Source: Roseiarcus sp043739325
GTDB taxonomy: Bacteria > Pseudomonadota > Alphaproteobacteria > Rhizobiales > Beijerinckiaceae
Reading direction: 5' to 3'
DNA length: 49,119 nt
Assembly (NCBI GenBank): GCA_043739325.1
Contig: JAYUFK010000364.1
Coordinates: 1-49,119 of the forward strand
In this document: piece after piece, positions 41,789 to 49,119 of the stretch
Position numbering within the stretch: the first letter of the stretch is position 1
Layout: every line of letters begins with the position of its first letter
Notes under the pieces: generated by a model
What the model saw: the letters and a program-made list of their open reading frames with translations, nothing else
Told to the model about the DNA's origin: nothing
Database searches by the model: none
Program-made: the position numbers and the translations under genes

Positions 41789-43342
41789 CTAATCCGCGCG
41801 CGGGATCGAAATCTCCACGCGCCGGTTCTTCGCCTTGTTAATAGCCGTATCGTTGGCGGCGATCGGATTGTCCGCGCCCTTGCCCGTCGCGACCAGCCGG
41901 TCGGGCTTGGTCAAGCCGGGCTTCAGGATCGCGGCGACCGACTTCGCCCGCGCCGCGGAGAGTTCGAAGTTTGACGGGAAGGTTACGGTCTTGATCGGGT
42001 CCGCATCGGTGTAACCGTCGATGCGAATCGCGCCGGGTTCTTTTTCCAGCGTGGCGGCGATCTTGGCGGCGATCGGCGCGAATGTATCGCTCACTTTTGC
42101 GGCGCCGGAGGGGAACAGCACGAGATTGCCGATGCGGATGATGATCGACGTCGAGGTCTGGTCGGCGGACAATTTGCCTTGCATGATTTCGTTGGCGAGC
42201 GCGGCGCGGATGCGCTCGAGCTGCGTCGAGTTACGCGCCTGCGGGTCGGGCGGGGGCTTGACCGGTTCTGGGCGGCCGATCTTTATTTCGCCGGCGGGAT
42301 GCACCTGCGCCATCTTCAACGCCAGCGCTTCCGCCTCATTGCTCAGCAGGTTGCGCAGCACCAAAAACGCGCCCAGCAGGATAAGCCCGGCGAGCGCGGC
42401 GACCGACCAGACGGGAATGCGCAGACGCCTGCCGGCGAGCGCGATGGTCTGGCCGCGCCAGTGGGGCGAGAGATCCTCGATCGTCTTGGGCTGGTTGCGG
42501 CGGATCGCTTCGTAGACATCGCGGCGGATGCCCTGCAACGCGCCGGCGCCGCCGCCCGAGGTGCGGTAGACGCCTTCAAAGCCGAGGCACAGGCAGGCGT
42601 GCATCAGCTCAAGCAGATCGACATTGGCGGCGGGCGCCAGCTTGGCGCGATCGAGTTCCTGAAAAAACCGCACGCCGCCAGTGCGCTCGCTGAAGAAGCG
42701 CACCAGCATCGAGTACTTCGTCCATAGCGTGCGGTCGTCGCTCGGCAGGTTCTGCACGATGTCGTCGGCCGCCGCGGCGAGCGCATATTTGGCCGTGTTG
42801 ATCTTTTCCGGCGCAATGCCGGCGTTGCGCGCGTCGGCCTCGAACTGGGTGATCGACTGCGCCACCTGGTCCATCAACTGGCCGGTGCCGGCGCGCGACA
42901 GCGAGGCGCGCAGCCGCCCGAGCAGCAATAGCAGCGACGCCGCGGCGCTCATCAGCGGATTGCCGGCGACGGTGTAAAGATCGAGCGAAACATGCGGCGA
43001 GGCGGGAGTCGGCGTCATCGGCGCCTGCGGCGCGCTCTGCTGCAGATAGGGGCTGGGCGCGGCGGGCGATGGCGTCGTCGCCCAGCCATCCCAATTGGCC
43101 GATCCGCCTGTTTGCGGCGGCGGTTGATAAGGCGGCGGCGCATAGGGCGGCGGCGGCGGCGCATAGGCCGGCTGCGGCGGCGCATAGGCCGGCTGCGGCG
43201 GCGGAGCTGGGTAGGAGACAGGCGGATTGGGCGTCGACGCTGGCGGCGCGCCACCCGGCGTCGGCGTTTGTATTCTGCCGCCCGGATTGGGGCGGATGAT
43301 GGTGCGTTCCTTTCGACCGAAAGGATCGTCTGGATCGCTCAT
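41789..43342 (-). CDS. tssL: T6SS membrane complex protein TssL (DotU) with OmpA domain
   Basis: Protein of 517 aa in three parts. The first 105 residues are Pro/Tyr/Gln-rich and include RTIIRPNPGG with Thr14, the position phosphorylated by PpkA and read by Fha in Agrobacterium TssL. The DotU domain follows (about 120-305, with NPLMSAAASLLLLLGRLR at its start), then a transmembrane helix (about 318-335) and a C-terminal OmpA domain (about 400-517, IRIDGYTDADPI, NFELSAARAKSVAAIL) that should hold peptidoglycan. A 21-base tandem DNA repeat encodes QPAYAPP twice (43158-43199). Its start overlaps the tssK stop by four bases. With TssM it forms the inner-membrane ring. Confidence 0.96.
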   Translation of the reverse strand: MSDPDDPFGRKERTIIRPNPGGRIQTPTPGGAPPASTPNPPVSYPAPPPQPAYAPPQPAYAPPPPPYAPPPYQPPPQTGGSANWDGWATTPSPAAPSPYLQQSAPQAPMTPTPASPHVSLDLYTVAGNPLMSAAASLLLLLGRLRASLSRAGTGQLMDQVAQSITQFEADARNAGIAPEKINTAKYALAAAADDIVQNLPSDDRTLWTKYSMLVRFFSERTGGVRFFQELDRAKLAPAANVDLLELMHACLCLGFEGVYRTSGGGAGALQGIRRDVYEAIRRNQPKTIEDLSPHWRGQTIALAGRRLRIPVWSVAALAGLILLGAFLVLRNLLSNEAEALALKMAQVHPAGEIKIGRPEPVKPPPDPQARNSTQLERIRAALANEIMQGKLSADQTSTSIIIRIGNLVLFPSGAAKVSDTFAPIAAKIAATLEKEPGAIRIDGYTDADPIKTVTFPSNFELSAARAKSVAAILKPGLTKPDRLVATGKGADNPIAANDTAINKAKNRRVEISIPRAD

Positions 43343-44676
43343 CGCCTGTCTTCCCGGATCGCCCAGAGCTCCATCTGCAGCTCAGGCCAGTCGCCGGCAA
43401 AGTGCATGCCGATGGCGCTCGCCACCGAGAACTCCGGCCACAGCGGCGAAGTGCGATCGAAGTAAAAATAGACGTGATCGGTGATGGCGCGAATCTGCGG
43501 CGGCGGCGTCGGCAAATGCACGAGATTGATGCCCGGCAGATGCGCGTGGACGATCTCGTTCATCTTGGTGTTGGGGCCGACCTTGAGGAACGCGGGCAGG
43601 TTCTGCTGGATTTCGGTGAGCGGGCGGCGCGCCGAAACTTCCAGAATGAGCGTCGCGTTGCGAAACAGCGTGCGGTCCTTGATCGTCGAGATGTAGGCGT
43701 TTTGCGCGCGCTCGGTGAGTTCGAGCCGGATCGCGCGCTTGTCGAGCCGGGCGGAAAGAAAATCCTGGATGTCGCGCAGCACCGGCGCGAAGACGATCTC
43801 GATGTCGTCGTGATTGTAAGAATTGTATTCGCGGGCGCGGCGCTCCTGCGTGGCGAAGGTCGCCAGCTCGCCGGCGACGCGCAGCAGCTCCTCGTACAGC
43901 CGCTCGGGATGCACGAAGCGCGAAGTGCGGAAATGCTTCAGCACGGGAATTTCGCGGTTCAGCATTTGCAGCATCAGATAGTCGGCGCTTTGCAGGCCGC
44001 CGCCCGCCGTCGCGTCGCTGGCGTAGCGCGCCAGTTCGTCGAGCTTGTTGCCGATCCAGCCGATCACCCTGTCGAGCCAGCCCTCGATGGTGGGATGCGC
44101 CGCGCAGATCAGCACGGGCGGCGCGAATTTTTCGTCGAACACGATCGTGCGGTCATGCACCTCGACGATCCTGGCGATCGGCAGGCCGACATAGCCGGGC
44201 TTGGCGGTCTTGCGGATTTCATAGGCGAGGCGGGGATAGGCGACATCGATCTCTTCCTCGATGCGCAGATGCGAGGTCGAATCAACAACGGTTTCCGAGG
44301 CTGCGACATAGCGCGCGGCATTGTCCGACTTGTCGTGGCTGACTTCGCGCGAATTGATCGCCTTGGCCGGCATGGAAAGCCAGACGAGTTGACCCGCCGC
44401 CGTCTCGGGAATTTCTATCGCGGCAGGCGCCGGGCAGTCGGCGGGAAATTCGAATGGCGTTCCATCAGGCATGATGCCCGCGCCGCGCCGCAACCCGAAC
44501 TTGCTTTGCTGGGCGAGATCGCGATCGACCTCCAGCAACGAGAAGCCCCAGGGGTAGGGCGTCGCCAGCCGGGTGCGGGCCTCGATGGCGTTTTCGATAT
44601 AGCGATCGGCCTGCTGCAAATGGTGCGGGCGCAGGAAGAGGCCTTCTGACCAATTGACTTTAGCGTACCACGACAT
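43339..44676 (-). CDS. tssK: T6SS baseplate-membrane linker TssK
   Basis: Protein of 445 aa. The N-terminal phrase WSEGLFLRPHHLQQADRY is the strongest TssK signature, and the FFLRP-like middle and C-terminal receptor-binding-like region follow. TssK trimers connect the phage-like baseplate to TssL/TssM. ATG 44674-44676 is chosen because GAGGG lies nine bases upstream; a TTG two codons earlier is possible. It overlaps tssL by ATGA and follows tagH by 46 bases on the same strand. Length and order are normal. Confidence 0.96.
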   Translation of the reverse strand: MSWYAKVNWSEGLFLRPHHLQQADRYIENAIEARTRLATPYPWGFSLLEVDRDLAQQSKFGLRRGAGIMPDGTPFEFPADCPAPAAIEIPETAAGQLVWLSMPAKAINSREVSHDKSDNAARYVAASETVVDSTSHLRIEEEIDVAYPRLAYEIRKTAKPGYVGLPIARIVEVHDRTIVFDEKFAPPVLICAAHPTIEGWLDRVIGWIGNKLDELARYASDATAGGGLQSADYLMLQMLNREIPVLKHFRTSRFVHPERLYEELLRVAGELATFATQERRAREYNSYNHDDIEIVFAPVLRDIQDFLSARLDKRAIRLELTERAQNAYISTIKDRTLFRNATLILEVSARRPLTEIQQNLPAFLKVGPNTKMNEIVHAHLPGINLVHLPTPPPQIRAITDHVYFYFDRTSPLWPEFSVASAIGMHFAGDWPELQMELWAIREDRR

Positions 44677-44722
44677 GGTCAAAAACCCTCAATCCGCGAA
44701 CCCGGCCCCGGTCGCCATGCGC

Positions 44723-46012
44723 TCAGCGATCCTTGTTCTGCAACCGATCGTAACTTTCGGCAAATAGCGCCATGAACGCGTCGAGCAAGCGCCCGTCGCT
44801 GCGTTTGGTCTTGGCGCGCCAGCGTTCCGTATAGAGATCCCATAACTTCGCCTTACGGGACCCCACCAGCCCGCCCAGCCCGCGGTCGGCCTCGACCGCC
44901 TTGTCGATCTTCTCCGGCGACAGATCCTCGAACAACGCTTCCAACGCGCCCTGCATCGCGCCGAAGGTCTGGATCTGGTGTTCCTTCAGGTCGGCGAAGC
45001 TGCGCTCGATGGTTGCCCTGGCGTTGAGGTAATTGCGCGTCGGTGGCCCTAGCATGATCGCCAGCGCTTCCTCCGGCGTCGCGGTGAATTTGAGCGGATT
45101 GTTCTCCAGCGCCTTGATCATGGTGCGGCTGGAACTGCGGATCGCGCCCTTGGTCTCCGACCGGGCCGACAACAGTTGCCCCAGATTTTGCGCGGTCAGC
45201 TTGAGCAGCGCGCCGATTTCGTCGGCGAGCGCGTTCGGCTCGCGCGCCGCGATGGCGCGATCGGGAATTCCCGCCGCGCGGGCGATGCGCAGCAGTATAT
45301 CGCGCGCCGCGCCGGCCTCATCGCCAGCGGCGGGCGCGAAGGGCGCTTCAGCCGGCGGCAGGGCAATCTCCGGCTCGGCGCGAACCGGCGCGGGCCGGCG
45401 CGGCGTCGGGATTGCCGGTTCGATTGGCGGAGGCGGCGGCGGGGCCGGCCTGCCGCGCAGCCAGTCGTCGTCCGGCTGGTTCGCCGGGGCGCTGAAGGAC
45501 GCGGCGTCAAACGCGTTTGCAGGCGGGGCGAGGCCGGTGGCGAAATCGAGAAAATCCGGCGCCGGCTTCTGGACGCGTTCGGGCATGTAGGCCTTGCGGT
45601 CATCCGGCGCGGCGACGTCGCCCGCCGCGCCCCATAGGTCCGCCGGCGCTGGAATCGCGGATGCAGCTCCGCTTGATGGCCGCGCGCCTGTCGCCTGGCC
45701 GTCGACCTCGACCGCGATGATGTACTGGCCGATCGTCAACTTGTCGCCGCCGCGCAGGAGATAGGGCGCGTCAAGCCGAAATTGTGAGCCGTTAACGAAA
45801 GTGCCGTTGGTTGAAACGTCATGCAGCCAGTAACCGCCGTCGCGGAAGCGGATTTCGCAATGTTTGCTCGAAACATGCCGGCTCGGGTCGGGCAGCGTCC
45901 AGTCGAGATGCGAATCGCGCCCGATATCGAGGCCGCGTCCCTTGATTTCAACGCGCAGCGGCCCCCCGTCGGGCAGTCGATCCAGGTTTTCAATTGCCAA
46001 ACGAAGCGTCAT
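44723..46012 (-). CDS. tagH: T6SS-associated FHA-domain protein TagH (Fha)
   Basis: Protein of 429 aa. The N-terminal FHA domain (about 20-95) has the phosphothreonine-binding residues in IGRDSHLDWTLPDPSRHVSSKH and the later DVSTNGTFVNG. A Pro/Ala-rich linker leads to the C-terminal TagH/ImpI domain (about 225-420). FHA proteins bind phosphorylated partners; in Pseudomonas and Agrobacterium this FHA protein reads PpkA-made phosphothreonines and activates secretion. ATG 46010-46012 is preferred over TTG four codons earlier. It is the first gene of the leftward tagH-tssK-tssL-tssM-tagF-pppA group, so the promoter should lie in 46013-46190. Confidence 0.95.
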   Translation of the reverse strand: MTLRLAIENLDRLPDGGPLRVEIKGRGLDIGRDSHLDWTLPDPSRHVSSKHCEIRFRDGGYWLHDVSTNGTFVNGSQFRLDAPYLLRGGDKLTIGQYIIAVEVDGQATGARPSSGAASAIPAPADLWGAAGDVAAPDDRKAYMPERVQKPAPDFLDFATGLAPPANAFDAASFSAPANQPDDDWLRGRPAPPPPPPIEPAIPTPRRPAPVRAEPEIALPPAEAPFAPAAGDEAGAARDILLRIARAAGIPDRAIAAREPNALADEIGALLKLTAQNLGQLLSARSETKGAIRSSSRTMIKALENNPLKFTATPEEALAIMLGPPTRNYLNARATIERSFADLKEHQIQTFGAMQGALEALFEDLSPEKIDKAVEADRGLGGLVGSRKAKLWDLYTERWRAKTKRSDGRLLDAFMALFAESYDRLQNKDR

Positions 46013-46190
46013 ACCCGCGCCCAAAACCTGTCACCGCCCGCCGCCAAGGGTATTATCATTCGCTTTGACTGAGGCTGCAAGATTAGACGAAAGGCCGTCG
46101 GCTTTATTGCGGGAGGGGCTTAACGGCGGGCCGCGATTGACAATGCAAGCAAGGGTCGTGGAGAAAGGGCTGAATACAGGAGCCTCGGGC

Positions 46191-46892
46191 TTGATAACTG
46201 ATTCAACAAGCGCCGTCTCCCGCCTCGCCGCCGTGCGCGCCGCGATTGCCCTGCGCGCCCGCGACTGCCAGCGCGATCCGGCTTCGGTCACGCTTATCGC
46301 GGTCTCCAAGACCTTCTCCGCCGATGAGGTCTGGCCGACGATCGGCGAGGGCGATCAACGCGTGTTCGGCGAAAATCGCGTGCAGGAAGCGCGGCCCAAA
46401 TGGCTCGACTTGCGCGCGCGGGCGGCGGCGCTTGGAAACACCATCGAGCTGCATCTCATCGGCCCGCTGCAAAGCAACAAGGCGCGCGAAGGCGTCGAGA
46501 CTTTCGACGTCATTCAAACCGTCGATCGCGAAAAGATCGCCGCCGCGCTGGCCGAGGCCATGGCGAAGACCGGACGCAAGCCAAAACTGTTCGTGCAGGT
46601 CAACACCGGCGACGAGCCGCAGAAGGCCGGCGTGAGCCCACGCGGCGCCGACGCGTTCATCGCCGCGTGCCGCGAGCGCCATGGCCTGGATATCGCCGGC
46701 CTGATGTGCATCCCGCCGTTAAGCGAACATTCCTCGCCGCATTTCGCGCTGCTGCAGACCATTGCCAGACGCAATGGCATCGCCGGCTTGTCGATGGGCA
46801 TGAGCGGCGACTGGCCGCTGGCGGTGCAACTCGGCGCGACGCATGTGCGGGTCGGCAGCGCGATATTTGGCGCGCGGGAGAGCGCGGGTTAG
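46191..46892 (+). CDS. YggS-type pyridoxal phosphate homeostasis protein
   Basis: Protein of 233 aa of the YggS/PLPBP family, which binds pyridoxal phosphate through a lysine and affects B6 and amino acid balance without known catalysis. The PLP lysine K40 is in LIAVSKTF. FGENRVQEA, HLIGPLQSNKA and MSMGMSGDW-like (here LSMGMSGDW) are the standard motifs. TTG 46191 with AGGAG eight bases upstream gives the usual length; ATG 46143 is an alternative. It is divergent from tagH. Its TAG overlaps by two bases the TAA of the convergent L,D-transpeptidase gene. Confidence 0.93.
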   Translation: MITDSTSAVSRLAAVRAAIALRARDCQRDPASVTLIAVSKTFSADEVWPTIGEGDQRVFGENRVQEARPKWLDLRARAAALGNTIELHLIGPLQSNKAREGVETFDVIQTVDREKIAAALAEAMAKTGRKPKLFVQVNTGDEPQKAGVSPRGADAFIAACRERHGLDIAGLMCIPPLSEHSSPHFALLQTIARRNGIAGLSMGMSGDWPLAVQLGATHVRVGSAIFGARESAG

Positions 46893-47431
46893 CCTATCAC
46901 CATCACCGCCGCGCGCGACAGCTTTGGCAACAACTTGCGCATGTCCGCGGCGCGAATCGCCACGCAGCCAGCGGTCGGCGTCAGGCCGGGGCGAGCGAGG
47001 TGAAAGAAGATCGCGCTTCCCCCGCCCTTCCGACATCGCGAAAAATTCTGGTCGAGCACGATCGCCAGGTCATAAAGATTGTCGGCCCGCCACATCGAAT
47101 CGACCGTCAGCGCGAACGGCAGCTGCACCGGCCGGTTATAGCAGGGGCTGCGCGGGTCCTCGCACCAGCCCGCGTCGCGCCCGAGCGCGCGCATCGGCAC
47201 ACCGCCCGCCATCGGCCGATTTCGATCTGGCCGATAGAACGCCCACAGCAGCGCAAACTGCCCCGCCGGCGTCCCGCCATCGCCCTCGCGCTTGCGCCGC
47301 ACGATGCCGGCGGGGCCGAGCGCGCAGGGGATGCGCAACGGGCCGGCCGTCAGCCAACCTCGCGCGCGCGCGCCGGGGAGGGGGCGAACGCGCAGGGTTG
47401 TGAGGCGAGACGGGGGCGGCGGCGAGCGCAT
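46889..47431 (-). CDS. YkuD-family L,D-transpeptidase
   Basis: Protein of 180 aa with the YkuD catalytic pattern FHLARPGLTPTAGCVAIR, H144 and the nucleophile C156. ATG 47429-47431 is preceded by CAGGAAGG; upstream in-frame residues are not convincing. No clear signal peptide is seen, which is usual for this small branch, whose function is not firmly known. Cys residues at about 36, 90, 97 and 133 are extra. It differs from the YafK-like enzyme at 14302 and is not a paralogue of it. Peptidoglycan cross-linking or trimming is the expected activity type. Confidence 0.85.
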   Translation of the reverse strand: MRSPPPPSRLTTLRVRPLPGARARGWLTAGPLRIPCALGPAGIVRRKREGDGGTPAGQFALLWAFYRPDRNRPMAGGVPMRALGRDAGWCEDPRSPCYNRPVQLPFALTVDSMWRADNLYDLAIVLDQNFSRCRKGGGSAIFFHLARPGLTPTAGCVAIRAADMRKLLPKLSRAAVMVIG

Positions 47432-47462
47432 GACCTTCCTGATTGTCGTTCCTCGCGCCGCG

Positions 47463-48605
47463 CTAATTCGCGCATCCCGCGCTGCCGCAAACGACGAGCG
47501 ACAGGACCTTTGCATCGCTGTCATAGCCCGTATGCGCCTTCAAAGGGTTCGCGAAAAGCCCCAGCCAGCGCGTCGCGACCGGATAGATCACATTGATGAC
47601 CTGATCGTTGGGTGCATTGTCATGCTCAAGCGGATAGCTCAGCAGGTCGCTCGGATCGGTAAAGGCGACGACTTCGATCGGTGCCTGGGCGGCCGGCGCG
47701 CCGCCGACAACGGCTTGCCGCGCCGCCATACGCGAGCGCAAGAACCGGTCGAGCTTGCTGGCGACCGGCGCGAGGCTGGCCTGAGCTTGAAATGTCGCGG
47801 ACGTCGGCTTCACATCGGACAACTGCAGCAACGGCAATTGATTGGCGAACATGAACAATAATTGCGTTCGCTCCAGCATCGACTGGCGCGCCGGCGTCTT
47901 GCGCAACGCTTCGATACCGTCGAACAACATCGAACTGCCCAGACTCTCCGCGATGAACGCCACCGGCGTGCGGCTTGAGGCCGGCGCCGCGCAGTCATCG
48001 TTAGCGAAACGCCCATCGAGAAATTCGCACAGCGCCATCTTGACCGCGCGGCGCATCACTTCCCCATATGAGCCGACATAGAGAACCGCATCGCAGAGAC
48101 CGTCGTCGATCACGTCGCGCTTGATCGCGCCGTTAATGGGAACGCGCGGCAGCTCATCGTCGGTCGAGAATTGTTTGTGCTTGAGCGGGGCGGTGAGCGG
48201 CGACCAGGTCAAGGCGGTGACGCGCAGGCGCTCCGCGCCATTGGCGGAGAGCGCATAGGCGCGAAGGTTGATCGCCGCCGGCTTGCCATCCACAATCACC
48301 GCGCCGGGCACCGGGATCAGCTTGTTAGTCGGCTCAACCTCGACGAGCCCAAGCCGCGCCGCCAGCGCCTCCACGAGTTTGTCGGAATAGTTGGGGTCAT
48401 GGTTGGTCATCCCGTGAATGACGAACAGACGCGCGGGATCGCTCGCGGGATTTGGAGTGGCCGTCTGCAGGGGCAGTGAATCGATGCCAGGGAAATCGTG
48501 CGAAATAATGGGGGCCGCGCAGCCGGCGAGAAGGCCGGCGGCCAGCGCCCCCGCCAGGCATGAGGGCTTGAACAGACTCAGAAAGCCGCCAGCGCCTTTC
48601 ACCAT
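47463..48605 (-). CDS. Alpha/beta-hydrolase-like lipoprotein of unknown function
   Basis: Protein of 380 aa with a lipoprotein signal: hydrophobic residues then the lipobox LLAGC at about 25-29. An alpha/beta-hydrolase look comes from FVIHGMTNHDPNY (about 62-74, oxyanion region) and AFIAESLGSSMLFDG, where the nucleophile elbow reads A-E-S-L-G instead of G-x-S-x-G. No enzyme family is firmly recognised. ATG 48603-48605 is chosen because it gives a clean signal peptide, although GGGAG is almost adjacent to it. The longer frame to 48815 is possible but has no ribosome site. Probably anchored on the periplasmic side of a membrane. Confidence 0.75.
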   Translation of the reverse strand: MVKGAGGFLSLFKPSCLAGALAAGLLAGCAAPIISHDFPGIDSLPLQTATPNPASDPARLFVIHGMTNHDPNYSDKLVEALAARLGLVEVEPTNKLIPVPGAVIVDGKPAAINLRAYALSANGAERLRVTALTWSPLTAPLKHKQFSTDDELPRVPINGAIKRDVIDDGLCDAVLYVGSYGEVMRRAVKMALCEFLDGRFANDDCAAPASSRTPVAFIAESLGSSMLFDGIEALRKTPARQSMLERTQLLFMFANQLPLLQLSDVKPTSATFQAQASLAPVASKLDRFLRSRMAARQAVVGGAPAAQAPIEVVAFTDPSDLLSYPLEHDNAPNDQVINVIYPVATRWLGLFANPLKAHTGYDSDAKVLSLVVCGSAGCAN

Positions 48606-48765
48606 CTCCCGCCCCCGTGTGCCGCTTCGCGCCGCGCCTCGGCAAGCGAGGTCATTTCGTCGCGACATTTTCATACGATATTCTGGATGGCCCTCTGCGC
48701 AAATCAATTCGGAATCCGGCGTCTGAGGGCATGGCCGAAACATGCCTTGCCAAGCCGTTGTCCGC

Positions 48766-48823
48766 CATGAACTTTGCTGCGCAGACTGGCCCGCCGGGCC
48801 TGGTCTGCGCAGCAAAGTTCATG
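48766..48823. repeat. 58-base perfect-arm hairpin
   Basis: The 21-base arm at 48766-48786 is exactly complementary to the arm at 48803-48823. The 16-base loop itself holds a GGCCC/GGGCC palindrome, so the stem continues inward. There is no T run after it, so it is not a classical terminator. It borders the direct-repeat cluster. Confidence 0.85.
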
Positions 48824-48824
48824 G

Positions 48825-49017
48825 TTTACGGGGACGCCATAACAATTCCCTTTTATGTTACGCGCCTTGCGTATCGCAATTATGCAATTGATATGGCGTC
48901 CCCGTAAAACCTCGACAGGCTTTAAGGGGACCTTTACGGGCTTTACGGGGACGGCATATCTTTACGGGGACGCCATATCAATTCCCTTTTATGTTACGCG
49001 CCTTGCGTATCGCAATT
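48825..49017. repeat. Direct and inverted 57-base repeats with GGGGACGCCAT core
   Basis: Copies at 48825-48881 and 48961-49017 differ at a single position over 57 bases (from TTTACGGGGACGCCAT through the TATCGCAATT end). An inverted copy of the first 19 bases lies at 48890-48908, so copy 1 is bounded by inverted repeats. Partial versions of the GGGGAC core occur between, near 48925-48955. Duplication of this kind usually marks ends of a mobile element. Confidence 0.8.
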
Positions 49018-49073
49018 CCGCAACATGGCTATCTAGTTGACTCCAGCGCCTACTAGATGTAGTTGGTTTGGGC

Positions 49074-49119
49074 ATGGAGCGTTATCCCGCCGACATGGCC
49101 GATTTTATGGATATGTTCG
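49074..49119 (+). CDS. Start of a gene cut by the window edge, possibly a transposase
   Basis: ATG 49074 opens a frame MERYPADMADFMDMF that runs off the end. A start such as ERYP...DFMDMF resembles the opening of some IS1595-type transposases, and the repeats just upstream suit that idea. Fifteen codons are too few for a firm call. No ribosome site is obvious. Confidence 0.3.
   Translation, partial: MERYPADMADFMDMF

Larger units (their letters stand above)
48606..49073. other. Element-rich non-coding right end
   Basis: 468 bases without a convincing gene, between the lipoprotein gene and a partial gene at the edge. It holds a long hairpin (48766-48823) and copies of a 57-base sequence in direct orientation, plus an inverted fragment. 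The GGGGACGCCAT core recurs several times. This looks like the border of a mobile or repetitive element. Short open frames seen here run through the repeats and are not protein-like. Confidence 0.65.

Noticed and set aside
48766..48823. Intrinsic terminator
   Set aside because: The stem is strong but no T run follows on either strand; it fits a repeat better.

Overview
The window is a high-GC chromosomal segment from an alphaproteobacterium, most probably of the order Hyphomicrobiales (Rhizobiales). This rests on several signs: the linked set bolA / J-domain protein / cobS / cobT (aerobic cobaltochelatase), accA followed by a YafK-type L,D-transpeptidase lipoprotein, a Liv-type ABC operon, a type VI secretion (T6SS) branch with a Thr14-bearing TssL of the kind known from Agrobacterium, and several palindromic repeat families of a style common in this group. 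I cannot name a genus from sequence alone. No rRNA, tRNA or CRISPR array is visible.

Layout. 0-3.5 kb: the tail of an unknown gene, a CDP-alcohol phosphatidyltransferase, and a tightly overlapping gspL-gspM-gspN/C-like trio of type II secretion inner-membrane components. 3.6-6.6 kb: an AidB-like acyl-CoA dehydrogenase downstream of cyclopropane fatty acid synthase. 7-17 kb: housekeeping genes secA, prmC, a small exported protein preceded by a CRP/FNR-like palindrome, a YciA-type thioesterase, a YeiH-type membrane protein, accA, a YafK-like L,D-transpeptidase, a YcxB-like membrane protein, bolA and a J-domain protein. 17.4-20.6 kb: cobS and cobT, separated by a palindromic repeat. 20.6-22.4 kb: a small accessory patch with an AT-richer orphan gene and an RHH/PIN toxin-antitoxin pair. 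22.7-27.4 kb: livK-H-M-G-F, transcribed leftward, with a second palindromic repeat between livK and livH.

27.5-46 kb is the most interesting block. It holds a T6SS membrane-complex and regulation cluster transcribed leftward (tagH/fha, tssK, tssL, tssM, tagF, pppA). Next to it are a transmembrane Ser/Thr kinase with two extracytoplasmic Ig-like repeats, two tandem OmpA-type proteins, a secreted caspase-like protein with Sel1 repeats and a peptidoglycan-binding tail, a proline-rich exported protein of unknown function, and a membrane-anchored M23 peptidase. Kinase, phosphatase and FHA protein together form a threonine-phosphorylation circuit. The TssL N-terminus carries an RTII-type motif with Thr at position 14, and the kinase carries nearly the same motif at its own extreme N-terminus. 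Sheath, tube, baseplate and ATPase genes (tssB, tssC, hcp, tssE, tssF, tssG, clpV, vgrG) are not in the window, nor is a recognisable tssJ.

46-49.1 kb: a YggS-type PLP protein, a YkuD L,D-transpeptidase, an alpha/beta-hydrolase-like lipoprotein, and then an element-rich right end with a 21-bp-arm hairpin, direct and inverted copies of a 57-nt sequence, and the first codons of a gene that may be a transposase.
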